From NCBI GenBank assembly GCA_030278955.1, contig JAOANR010000004.1:51525459-51589458 (forward strand): 64,000 nucleotides of DNA. Direction: 5' to 3'. The first letter of the stretch is position 1. Each line of letters begins with the position of its first letter. The notes beneath the pieces were generated by a model. That model searched no databases, was not told the DNA's origin, and saw only the letters and a list, made by a program, of their open reading frames with translations. Shown here piece after piece: positions 12,901 through 23,700 of this stretch. Position numbers and translations under genes: made by a program. This stretch comes from Hygrophila difformis. Lineage: Eukaryota; Streptophyta; Magnoliopsida; Lamiales; Acanthaceae.

Positions 12901-13194
12901 ACTACTATTATTTTCAGAATCTTGTTACTATTATTAGTCAAGATTGTATCAAAAGAAAAATAAAATAATGACAAGCCTTTATCAATATTTAACATTATAT
13001 ATAATATAGTTAAATATAATAAATAAATTATCCAATTAAAGCCATGATTCACGTATCCAAGATATACACTACAAATAAAATTGGTGGCTAATATAGTGTT
13101 CACACTTAGAATTTAGAAGACATTTTATTTTAGAAACTTTAAATGTCACTATTTGAAATTTAGGATTTTATGCAAAATTTTATGGGGTGTTATA
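9997..13194 (-). mobile_element. Solo LTR, 3,198 bp, antisense, TSD ATTGC
   Basis: It begins TGTAACACCCCC and ends GGGGTGTTATA, the inverted ends of Tekay-type Ty3/gypsy LTRs. ATTGC is duplicated at 9992-9996 and 13195-13199. Its minus-strand end segment (TTACTCAGCG..., GTGGCGGTAACATCGGCCC) resembles the same zone of the LTRs at 36086 and 43766 in layout (TTACTCAG..., GTGGCGGTGGCATCCCGGCC). No internal domain or second LTR is present, so LTR-LTR recombination probably removed the rest. The GC-rich GGTGG-loaded part (11640-12370) gives long open frames on the plus strand that are not genes. Confidence 0.85.
11517..11528 (-). promoter_or_regulatory. TATA-like box of the solo LTR
   Basis: The minus strand reads GTTTATAAAACC, a good TATA box inside the LTR. 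It supports the antisense orientation and marks the probable U3/R zone. Confidence 0.45.
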
Positions 13195-14008
13195 ATTGCA
13201 ATTATTTTAATTGCAAAAAGTGAGATATGTTTGTGAATAGTAAAAACTCAAATTTGAGTATTTACTATTCATAAAACTCAAAAAACTTAAAATAGGTTTG
13301 GTTTTAGGGTATTATTGGAGAAAAGATGCCAACCCATTTTGAGTTATAGGGTACCATTGGAGATGCTCTAAGTCCACTATATTAAGGCGACGTTTGACAA
13401 AAAAGAGGTGGAACAACTTTTCCACCTATTTCTTATTTTATTAATAAAAAGTAGTCCAATAAAATACTCTTAATGTAACTAGAATACATTTTAAATATGA
13501 TTAGATAAAGAAAAAAAATAATTGATGAGAGTTTTTTTTTTTATCACTTACTCACTGTAAACCGTCAGCAAAAAATTGAGTCAACAATAAGTGATAAGGC
13601 CATCTCCAACCCACACCTCTATTTTACAGTTACACTATTTCTATTTTACAGTCAGATTTACAGTTTTCCACTATCCTTCTCCAACCCACAACTCTAAATT
13701 TCCCTCTACAATAGAATATTCCATTTTGATTCCCTTTACTATTCATATAATATTACATTTATCAATTATATTAATACATATTTGTATTAATATATATAAT
13801 ATATTAAATATTTATATTTATATAATTTAATTAAAAATAATAATTACTTTGTATTTATATTTATGTACATTAATAATTATCATATTAAAATTATTTTCTT
13901 AATATTTAATTTAATTTTTTAATAATGAATAAAATTTAAAACTATATTACAAAAAAGTAATTTTAAAAACAAACAATTTATTAAACACATTTCATAACTC
14001 ATAATACA

Positions 14009-15297
14009 TTAAACATCATAACTCATGCGTTCTTCCCACAAATGTTCAATCAAAGCATTACGAAGTGATATATGTGCATCTTTGTCCTTAATTTTCTTAA
14101 ATCGGGCAAGAAATGTCTGGAATTGATCGAGTCCTTCATTCACAATTTCAACGTCTGGGATAGAAACTTCTCTTGCTTCATCGATGGGTATATTAAGATC
14201 TCGCTCATCCTCAATTATCATATTGTGCATGATAATACACGCAGACATAATATCATGCAAATCATCCTTGCTCCAATACCGGGAAGGATTTGCAACAATT
14301 GCAAACCGGCTTTGAAGAACTCCAAACGCCCGCTCGACATCCTTCCTACACGACTCTTGTTTCATTGCAAAATACCTCTTTTTTTCTGTGCGAGGATCGT
14401 GAATAGTTTGAACAAGTGTTGCCCACTTTGGATATATTCCATCCGCGAGGTAATAACCCATATCGTACACTTTTCCTTGGATGACATAATGCGCTGGTGG
14501 AGCGATGCCTCTAGCCAATCTGCAAAAAGATGAGATCTTTCCAAAACATTTATATCATTATTGGACCCTAGCATACCAAAGTACGCATGCCATATCCAAA
14601 GATCGTAATCAGCACTAATTTCAAGGATTATTGTCGGTTTTCCACTACGTCCCGCATATTGCCCTGCCCAAGCAGTTGGACAATTTTTCCACCTCCAATG
14701 CATGCAATCTAGAGAGCCTAACATCCCTGGAAATCCACGTTGTTTACCAATATACAGTAGTCTAGCAACATCATTCGGATTAGGGGATCTCATATATTGG
14801 TTGGAAAATATTTCAACGATTGCACGACAAAACCTTTTCACACATTCAATTGTAGTTGACTCACCAATATTTATGTATTCATCGACTGCATCCGCCGGCA
14901 TTCCATACGCCAACACCCGAAAGGCAGCTGTAACCTTTTGTAGAGTGGACAAACCCGGTCTCCCAAGTGCATCCATACGTTGAACGAAGTACTCGTCGTG
15001 GCTTTTTAACGCTTCAACAATACGAAGAAATAAATTTCGAGACATCCGAAAACGTCTACGAAACATCTCTTCATTGAAGGTTGGAGTTTCAGAAAAGTAG
15101 TCATTGAAAAGTCGTTCGGCAGCTCCTTCTCGATCACGATGGACTACTCTACGCCCACGAACCGAACCTCCATGAACGTTTGTTGAATTTTGGGATGCTA
15201 ATAATGCCCCTATTGCAAGATTGTTGTTATGCATTTGTTGAAACAATCTTTGTTGAAACTCTTCAAGGTCGTCATCATCGCCGAAGATGTGATTCAT
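14009..15297 (-). pseudogene. PIF/Harbinger DDE transposase with one frameshift
   Basis: The ATG is at 15297 (MNHIFGDDDD...) and the stop at 14009, about 430 codons in all. The HTH-like N-terminal half includes FRRRFRMSRNLFLRIV. The nuclease (DDE_Tnp_4-type) shows its three acidic residues: D in SLDCMHW, D in GSNNDINVL and E in KDVERAFGVLQSRF. The reading frame changes once at about 14518, after HLFADW. The next block (ARGIAPPAHYVIQG, DMGYYLADGIYPKW) continues in another frame, consistent with loss of one T from a short T run. Before the break the frame is open from 15297, and after it the frame is open to 14009. No other lesion is seen, so the damage looks recent. Known family role: nuclease that cuts at TAA/TTA targets together with the partner protein encoded divergently. 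Confidence 0.9.
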
Positions 15298-15409
15298 CGT
15301 TCCTAAGACTTTTATATAATCAAAATACAATGGAAGATGTGATTTATTCTAAACAAGATGTCTACTTTAAATAGATAAATTGAATGTGGCCTAGAAAGAA
15401 TACGAGCCA

Positions 15410-16005
15410 TTGGATTCATGCTTTAAATCCGAACCATTAGATTTGTCGGTGGAATCTTGACCGTTAATGTAGAATATTATTTAAAAAGACCAAATCCGAA
15501 CCATTGGATGTGTCGGCATGATCTAGACCATTGATGTGGCATCCAATTCAAACGACTCGATCTGAACCATTGGATTCATTCTTTAAATCCGAACCATTGG
15601 ATGTGTCGGCAGGATCTAGACCATTGATGTGGCATCCAATTCAAACGACTCGATCTGAACCATTGGATTCATTCTTTAAATCCGAACCATTGGATGTGTC
15701 GGCAGGATCTAGACCATTGATGTGGCATCCAATTCAAACGACTCGATCTGAACCATTTGATTCAATCTTTAAATCCGAACCATTAGATTTGTCGGTAGGA
15801 TCTAGACCGTTGATGTGGTATCCAATTCAAACGACTCGATCTGAGCCATTGGATTCAATCTTTAAATCCGAACCATTAGATTTGTCGGTCGGATCTTGAC
15901 CGTTGATGTGGTATCCAATTTAAACGACTCGATCTGAACCATTGGATTCAATCTTTAAATCCGAACCATTAGATTTGTCGGTCGGATGTTGACCGTTTGA
16001 TTTGT
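15410..16005. repeat. 93-bp tandem repeat, about six copies, between the divergent Harbinger genes
   Basis: The word GATCTGAACCATTGGATTCA (or a close variant) starts at 15559, 15652, 15745, 15838 and 15931, an exact 93-bp period, with worn partial copies before 15559. Each unit holds two to three GAACCATT(G/A)GAT words. Because 93 is a multiple of three, one frame stays open (15531-15899), but this is not a gene. The array fills the shared upstream region of both genes. Confidence 0.9.
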
Positions 16006-16072
16006 GAGAACTTTAATTATAAATAAGTTGTAGTGGAATAGACTCTACACCTCCCACATTCCATTTACAACA

Positions 16073-17120
16073 TTGGATTCAACTATATACTCTCCTTTCT
16101 TTCATTTATTCTCTAGGGCAAGCTCAAGAAATGCCAATTACAGCATTGATGAAGATAAACAACTTTGTCATGCATACATCGAAATTTCCCAAGATCCTGA
16201 AATTGGCATATCCCAAAAAAAAGAAATGTTCTGGCAACGTGTTACTGATGCATTGAACCTACAAAAACCCAATTAATCTGTTCCGGATAGAACTTGGCGT
16301 TCCGTTGAGAGCCGAATGCAGACCATCTTGGCGGCCACGGCAAAGCTTAAATCTTGCATCCAACAAGTCGAGTATATGAAACCAAGTGGTATCTCCACAA
16401 GTGATTTGGTAAGTTTAGCTATGCATTTGACAATCTGTTTTCATGTATGTCAATAGATATTCTAAAACTTTAGTAAATATGCAGATGAAACGAGCAAAGG
16501 AGCTGATGATGATGGAAAAGAAGTATGAAAAAGGATTCAAATTTGAGCATGTGTGGGATATATTGAAGGATTTCGAAAAGTTCTCTTGCAAGGCCCAAAA
16601 ATCACGATGTGAAGATTTTTCAACTCAATCACTCAGTTCAAATACCCCGATGCCGGAATCTCCTATGTCACCTCCCTCAATTCCTTTTTCTGTCAATTTA
16701 AGTGATGGTAGCGGCAGTGGATCTGGATCTGGATCTCAACGCCCTTTGGGTGTTAAAAAATCTAAACTGAAAAAGAAGAAAGGTGAAGATATGTCTGTTT
16801 TTGTTAATACATTGTTGGAAAGTAATAAACAAATGCAGGCATATTATGAGGAGACAAAGAAAGCCCAAGACCGGAGGATTGCCGCTATTGAAGAGGCGAA
16901 TGAGTTGGCCAGGAAGAAGCAAGATCAAGAAACCATGTTGATTGATCCAATGACAAATTCCGATCCCATGCGACGTATGTTTATCCAACAATCACAAGCT
17001 GAAATAATGGAGAGAATGCGTCAGCAGTCTTCATTCACTCCCAACACTAATTTTGGCTTTCAAAATTATTTTGGAGACATCGGGGGTTCCGGATCTGGCC
17101 ATGATTTGGGAGATTATTAA
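16073..17120 (+). pseudogene. Harbinger second ORF: trihelix/Myb-like DNA-binding partner, broken
   Basis: The first block (about 16110-16275) has SIDEDKQLCHAYIEISQDP and FWQRVTDALN, a trihelix/SANT-like fold. An in-frame TAA at 16274 interrupts it, and the frame then continues with DRTWRSVESRMQTI to a donor at 16409 (GTAAGT). The acceptor is at about 16484 (ATATGCAG), and the second exon 16485-17120 is intact. That exon has MKRAKELMMMEKKYEKGFKFEHVWDIL (a NAM-associated C-terminal-like domain), a Gly/Ser repeat near 16713-16737, a Lys-rich patch and a coiled coil. No convincing ATG opens the first exon. In this superfamily the protein binds the element ends and recruits the transposase. Confidence 0.8.
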
Positions 17121-18419
17121 TTTAGTTTACTGTATTATGTTTTAATTAATTTTTCACTACTTTTGTATCTCATTTCAATTTAAATTTAATGTTATGGTCT
17201 TTTAATTTAATAATTTCTATTTTATTATATTTGTATTAAATTTAATATATTAAAAAAAAAGATGAACTTAAATTTTAAAAAAATAGATAAGAAAGAAAAT
17301 AATTAAAATAAAAGAAAAATAAAAAAAATTATAAAAAAAATAAAACAAAAATGAAAAAAAAAGATCTAATAACAAAGTAAATAAAAAAAGAGAAAAAAAA
17401 AATAAATAAATAAAGGGGATACCGGGGGATGAACAGTGCACCGCAAAAAATTGCGGTGCACTGTGCGGGAACGCCAAAAATGGCGTTCCCGGCCGCAATC
17501 TTTGCGGGCGCGTTGGAGCGCCCGCAAGCGGCATTTTCCCCTCCAACGCCATTTTTGGCGGTGCGTTGGAGGTGGTCTAAGAGGTACCAAACAAAGCATA
17601 AGGTTAATTTTGATTTTTTTAAGAAGAGGTTAATTTTGAATTTGATGGGGCTTGAGAAATTAAAAATTCACCCAAAAAAAAAAAAAAGAAAAATAAAAAA
17701 AGAGTCTATTCTGTATTCTTTTGGGGTTCTCTTATAAAAGTTTCAACACTCAACACGGTTGTGTGAACAAAAACTGAACTCTAATTAATGCCAATTTATT
17801 GTTCCCTCCAGTACAATCTATAATAGATACTGTATACTTCCTCCGTTTTTATTTGTTTGCTACAGACCAACATCGCACGCAGTTCAATGCACATTTTAAA
17901 TCGTTAATAACTCAAGTTCGGTACAAGTAAAAATTCTACAAGTTCCATATTTAAAAACTACATGATGAGACGAATATAACAAGATCACACTTGACTATAT
18001 TTTAATTTGTATAGCTATGAGAAAAATTGAAATCAAAGTAGTTCAATGAATAGTGACAAAACTTCCTATGTAGCTGTTATCACAAAAAATATTATATCCG
18101 GAAAAATTGGGATTTAAGTAATTTAATATGGGCAATTTAGTTGGCCTGAAAAATTAAATTACTTGATTAATTGAATAAAAACATTTTAATGGCAAATAAA
18201 AAATATATATATATAATAAATATATAGGTTACTTGGCAAGGCAACACAATTATCCTACAGTCATCTCGGGTCGCCCGGACACCCAGAGGTATAGACTGGG
18301 GATAAGCTACATGCCAGGACCCCATGGGGAGATCTCTGGTCGACCAAGAAGGGTGTCTTGGTCGATCACAAGATATTCCATGGAGATGGGAACTCCTCTT
18401 CGTTGTTTAAGTGCTCTGA

Positions 18420-20090
18420 ATGGGCCTAGAATGGCTAAAAAGGGGTTATACGACCCGCCGGAAGCCTGGACAGGGAGAGGAACATGCCCACACCCGATGG
18501 AAGGGTCCATGGTCGACCAAGGGGATGTAGTGGTCGACCAAGAGGAGTCCCATGGGAAAAGTCCTCCTTTTTTAGTGTCTAAGTGCTCCGAATGGGCCCG
18601 GGATGGCCAGAAAGGGGTTATACGACCTACCGGAAGCCTGGACAGGGGGAGGAACATGTCCAAACCCCATGGGAGGGTCCATGGTCGACCAAAGGGCTGT
18701 AGTGGTCGACCAAGAGGAGTCCCATGGGAAAAGTCCTCCTTTTTAGTGTCTAAGTTCTCCGAATGGGCCCGGGATGGCCAGAAAGGGGTTATACGACCTA
18801 CCGGAAGCCTGGACAGGGGGAGGAACATGCCCACACCCCATGGAAGGGTCCATGGTCGACCAAGGGGCTGTAGTGGTCGACCAAGAGGAGTCCCATGGGG
18901 AAAGGTCCTTCTGTTTAGTGTTTAAGTGCTCCGAATGGGCCCGGAATGGCCTGAAAGGGGTGATACGACCTACCGGAAGCCTGAACAGGGGGAGGAACAT
19001 GTCCAAACCCCATGGGAGGGTCCATGGTCGACCAAGGAGCTGTAGTGGTCGACCAAGAGGAGTCCCATGGGGAAAGGTCCTTCTGTTTAGTGTTTAAGTG
19101 CCCCGAATGGGCCCGGAATGGCCTGAAAGGGGTTATACAACCTACCGGAAGCCTGGACAGGGGGAGGAACATGACCACACCCCATGGGAGAGTCCAAGGT
19201 CGACCAAGGGGCTGTAGTGGTCGACCAAGAGGAGTCCCATGGGAAAGGTCCTCCTTTTTAGTGTTTAAGTGCTCCGAATGGGCCCGAGATGGGCCAGAAA
19301 GGTGTTATACGACCTACAGGGAGCCTGGACAGGGGGAGGAACATGCCCACACCCCATGGAAGGGTCCATGGTCGACCAAGGGGATGTAGTGGTCGACCAA
19401 GAGGAGTCCCATGGGGAAAGGTCCTCCTTTTTAGTGTTTAAGTGCTCCGAACGGGCCCGGAATGGCCAGAAAGGGGTTATACGACCTACCGGAAGCCTGA
19501 ACAGGGGGAGGAACATGACCACACCCCACGGGAGAGTCCATGGTCGACCAAGGGGCTGTAGTGGTCGACCAAGAGGAGTCCCATGGGAAAGGTCCTCCTT
19601 TTTAGTGTTTAAGTGCTCCGAACGGGCCCGGGATGGGCCAGAAAGGTGTTATACGACCTACAGGAAGCCTGGACAGGGGGAGGAACATGCCCACACCCCA
19701 TGGAAGGGTCCATGGTCGACCAAGGGGATGTAGTGGTCGACCAAGAGGAGTCCCATGGGGAAAGGTCCTCCTTTTTAGTGTTTAAGTGCTCCTAATGGGC
19801 CCGAGATGGCCAGAAAGGGGTTATACGACCTACCGGAAGCCTGGACAGGGGGAGGAACATGCCCACACCCCATGGGAGAGTCCATGATCGACCAAGGGGC
19901 TGTAGTGGTCGACCAAGAGGAGTCCCATGGGATAGGTCCTCTTTTTTAGTGTTTAAGTGCTCCGAACGGGCCCGGGATGGCCAGAGAGGTGTTATACGAC
20001 CTACAGGAAGCCTGAACAGGGGGAGTAACATTCCCACACCCCATGGAAGGGTCCATGGGGATGTAGTGGTCGACCAAGGGAATATGACTT
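18420..20090 (+). repeat. 172-bp tandem array in the 5' LTR, about 9.5 copies
   Basis: The word CCATGGTCGACC (with variants) recurs at about 18509, 18681, 18852, 19024, 19196, 19368, 19540, 19712, 19884 and 20055, a 171-172-bp period. Each unit carries two copies of the palindrome TGGTCGACCA about 30 bp apart, a CCCATGGG palindrome and GGGCCCG. The last unit is shortened. The array lies upstream of the TATA box, so it sits in U3. Confidence 0.95.
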
Positions 20091-20327
20091 GACCATCCCC
20101 TTGATATGCCCAAAGGATGCGCAACCGCCCAATATGCAAGACGGGCTATAACCAACCAAAGGCCAGCTCAGACTTAGTTTCGAGCCTTGGAATGACACAA
20201 GACTAATCAAGCCACAAAGGAGACACCAGGCAAGCCAGAGGGTTGTGGAAGAGAAAGCGAAGGCAAGTCATTGAACGGAGCAGTTATTTCCCACAGATGT
20301 GCTAGGGAAGCGGTTACACAAAGCGTC

Positions 20328-20335
20328 TATAAATA
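20328..20335 (+). promoter_or_regulatory. TATA box of the Tat 5' LTR
   Basis: TATAAATA follows a GC-rich stretch and precedes an A/C-rich leader (AAATCAACACACAACTCAAC), the usual plant Pol II promoter look. The same box is at 31990-31997 in the 3' LTR. Confidence 0.7.
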
Positions 20336-20621
20336 CAACTTTATTGCAGAAGGAAAAGGAAATCAACACACAACTCAACACTCCACAGGAGTTTTTTATC
20401 TTTTTCTTAGTTCGTAGAATTAGTTCATAGCTTTAGTTTCCGTAGTCTCCTTCGTAGTTGTAATAGCTAGTTCTTGTAATTCGCAGTGGGCAAGAAATCC
20501 ATTCTTGTTCATTGTTTTTAGTTATTGAAAGACGCAATCTTACGGTAGAATTTATTCAGATTCAGCCGTCTTAGCCTGCAAAGGCTTACTATTTATTGTT
20601 CGTTGCATCCCAGCGATAACA

Positions 20622-20641
20622 ATTTGGCGACCACAGTGGGA
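20622..20641 (+). other. Primer-binding site region of the Tat element
   Basis: TTTGGCGACCACAGTGGGA follows the LTR end directly. TTGGCG(A/C)C... sites occur in the Tat/Athila group instead of the initiator-Met site. I cannot name the tRNA with certainty. Confidence 0.6.
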
Positions 20642-20732
20642 GACGATTGAAACGTCTACCATAGATCAATTATCAAATTTGGAAAGTTTGGATAGCTTGG
20701 TGTTAAGATCACGAGTGATATCCCGGATAAAT

Positions 20733-23700
20733 ATGTCCACGCCAAGAACATCCACTAGCACTACTACTGGCGGAATTCCGCCACCACCTGTGCCGCCCAC
20801 GACAGGGCATAATACTGCCAGTGTCAATGTTGTACCAATGGACTTAATACCAAATCTGATGAATCAATTTACTGAATTATTGGACAACCGTTTGGCGGCT
20901 ATGCGGAATGAGTTATCTGCTCAAGCCTCACCCCAGGGATTTTTTGCTCAAGGGCCGTCTGCGGCCAACATGGGCAACTTCCCACCCAGAACAACAAATG
21001 GCCTACCCTTAGGGCAAGGCCAGATGGTCACTCCACTCCCAGTTTTGCCAACTTTTGGCATGGGAGAGGTGCAATCACAGAACTATGATAGGCCGGAAGC
21101 CAGTAACAACAGGGGCAAGCGGCCGACAGCGACGTATCCTAACAATATCCCATTAGGAGGACAACATGCTTTTGTCCCTACCAGTGTGGAGAATTATCTA
21201 GCGGATACATCTCCAATCCGGCCCATGGGAGAGCTAGGTGGAAATCAGGAACCATGGAGGCCACTTATGGCCAATCCGTCAGGTCCCAACAACCATTACG
21301 CACCTCCCATGGTACATACCCACCAAAACCTAGGGATGCCAGTCGATGGCTATAATCCCAATCCTAATATACCAGCTCCTCCACAAGGCCCTCCCATTGA
21401 TCCTGACATTTTAGCAGATATGTTACGAGATCAATTTGGTCTCAACGTGAGGCCAACTGGTCGGATGGCTTATCAGAAGCCATACCCCGAGGCCATTACC
21501 CGTGATCATCCTCTTCCTAGGGGTTTCAGGGTGCCTGACTTTGCTACCTTCTCAGGCGAAGACGACTCGTCTACTATTGAACACATAGGGCGGTTTGCAG
21601 CCCAGTTAGGAGAAAATGCAAGAAACCCCTACTACAAAATGCAGTTATTCTCCTTATCACTAACTAAGACCGCATTTTCGTGGTTCGCCAACTTACCTCC
21701 TGGCCACTTCAGAACGTGGGAAGACATGGAGGGGGCATTCCACACTCGTTTCTTCAACCCAGTACCAACAGTGTCAGTTACTGACATAGTGGATGCCAAA
21801 CAGTTGCCCAAGGAAACTGTCATAGCTTTCATAGAAAGGGTGAGACGGTTGAAGTCACGTTGCTCAACCGCATTAGATGACTCTGAAATGACCAAGATCG
21901 TGGTTAGAAATATGGCACCCACTTATAGAAAGCAGTTAACTGCCCACGACATCCCAGATCTTTCATCACTAGCCTCAAAAGCGGTTCGCCTGGAAACATT
22001 ATTTAAGGACGAGGAGTCTGCCAATCACCCTAGAAAATATAACCGACCCATTTCGAACATTGAAGTACTTGAATACTCAGATATGGAGATTGACGACGAA
22101 ATGTCTGGTGTGGAGATCGCCGGCGTAGAGGTAGCTGAGCAAGCGGTGGCAGAACTAGTGAAAGGGAAGCCCTTCCCTTGCCCTAAACTACAACCCAATG
22201 TCACCAAAGCTATCTCAGAGGCAAAAGCGCCCCAGAAAAATGGCACCAGTGAGGAGCCAATGTTTGATGTAAGCAAGGCCGATGAGATTTTTGATGTCCT
22301 CCTCAAGGAAGGACAACTGCGGCTCCCTAGAGGCCAGCGTTTGGCCACTGCGGAAGAAATCAAAGGAAGAAGTTATTGCAAAATGCATAACTCTTTCACA
22401 CATACTACGGCCCAATGCCATCACTTTAAGCTGGAAATCAACAAGGCCTTACGCACTGGCCGCTTGAAATTTTTCCAGATGGGAGTAGACGAAGAACCTT
22501 TTCCGCCAATCACCACAGCGATGGTGCAAGCAGGACCATCTGAAGCTGCCAGGCCTGAACAAGGGCCACCAGGCACTAAACAAGCTCGCCCACAACAGGG
22601 TGAGAGTCATACACATCCTTCCGGGTACACCAGACGGTTTCCACCACTAAATAATGTGGTAGGGAGAAACCCCAGTGGTGATGAGCGAAATGTTCGGCAA
22701 TACCATGGGCCATCTAGGTGGCACGATCGTGGTCGTTCCGATGAAAGAGGCAGGGGAAGATACGGTTGGTCACATAGATATACTAGGAGCCGGACTCCAC
22801 CTACCCTCCAGCCACATCGTGGACCAATTGCACAGACGTGGACATACCCTGATGGAACCTACGAGGTTCAAATCATTAATGGAGCAATGGTTTGGAAAAA
22901 GCCCACACGAAGGCCACCTATGGCCTACGACAATACATGGATAAACAATGCCCCTCCTCCTCCAGTGGATGTAGATCCCAGGTTCCCAGGAATGACGCGG
23001 ACACAGATACGCAGGGCCAAAAGGCAGTATGCGGCAACCCATAGGGGTAGCAGTAGTTCGACGATAAGTGCTCCTATACTCCCTACAAAGACCCCTTTGT
23101 CAATGTGGGGCCTAAATGGCCCATGTCGCAAGGAGAGAGATGCAGACGGAAAGGAAATTGCTGTCAACCATGGCAAATCTACTTTGTTAGATAACTCTGA
23201 TAAGGCGGGTGTCCAAGCCGAACCTCAAACGGCTGATGCTACTGCCTCTAATCCTTCGGATGAACTTAAAGAAGGGGCATGGGTGACAGAAGGCATCCAG
23301 TGTGCATATTGCCAAAAGGTGAACAAAGTCCCATACGATTTGGAGGACGACCTCGCCCAAACACAATTTGGGGATTTTACTCCAGAGGAATTAGATGCCT
23401 TAATGGTCGATGAGGGGCAGACTGGAAATACTGTCACGCAGGAAGACCACGAGTCGCCCAAAAAACAGAAATGCGACGAATCCGCACCAAATGCATCGAT
23501 GCAGGAAAATGAGGCATCTAAAGATGATACAGTCGTGGCAATGACCATTAACATGGCACATGTTAATGTACCAGAACTGGAGGTTGAACAGGACAATGCC
23601 AGTGTCAAGTCTTTAGAAGAACCTGTGTGGGCTTACATCCATGCCGCATATGATGATGAAGAGCCAGAGGTAACGTGTGAGGACGTTCCTCCCATAATCT

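Larger units (their letters stand above)
9158..13368. mobile_element. Deleted PIF/Harbinger element, interrupted by a solo LTR
   Basis: The left end AACCATCTCCAAT and right end ATTGGAGATGCTC are imperfect inverted repeats, flanked by TAA at 9155-9157 and 13369-13371, the Harbinger TSD. Apart from the inserted LTR only about 1 kb of the element remains. It keeps a scrap of transposase (minus strand, about 9545-9477). Related ends (CCATCTCCAACCC) mark the intact-length element at 13598. Confidence 0.7.
13598..17577. mobile_element. PIF/Harbinger transposon, 3,980 bp, TSD TAA
   Basis: The left terminus GGCCATCTCCAACCCAC and the reverse complement of the right terminus, GACCACCTCCAACGCAC, match at 14 of 17 positions. 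TAA stands directly outside at 13595-13597 and 17578-17580, the classic Harbinger duplication. It carries the two expected divergent genes, a DDE transposase (minus) and a trihelix/Myb-like DNA-binding protein (plus), with a tandem repeat between them. Both genes are broken, so it should be non-autonomous now. Confidence 0.92.
18075..20621 (+). repeat. 5' LTR of the Tat element
   Basis: It starts TGTTATCACAAAAAATATTA and ends CCCAGCGATAACA, so the LTR itself begins and ends in the inverted heptamer TGTTATC/GATAACA. Most of its length is a 172-bp tandem array, followed by a TATA box near 20328 and a leader-like R/U5. The equal-length 3' copy differs at one position that I noticed (C19456 versus T31118). 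Confidence 0.95.

Noticed and set aside
15531..15899. 122-codon ORF with internal protein repeats
   Set aside because: The 93-bp repeat is a multiple of three, so the frame stays open by chance. It has no start context and no product family.
18420..20090. Regular direct repeats that could suggest a CRISPR-like array
   Set aside because: The whole 172-bp unit repeats without unique spacers, inside an LTR of a plant retrotransposon.
18233..20210. Many ORFs of 60-230 codons on both strands, repeated at 29895-31872
   Set aside because: They are frames held open by the 172-bp LTR array. They overlap on both strands, repeat with the array and begin or end arbitrarily.
22025..23608. Minus-strand ORFs of 60-130 codons opposite gag
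   Set aside because: They are shadows of the gag frame without their own start context or promoter, unlike the two 169-codon ORFs downstream of pol.
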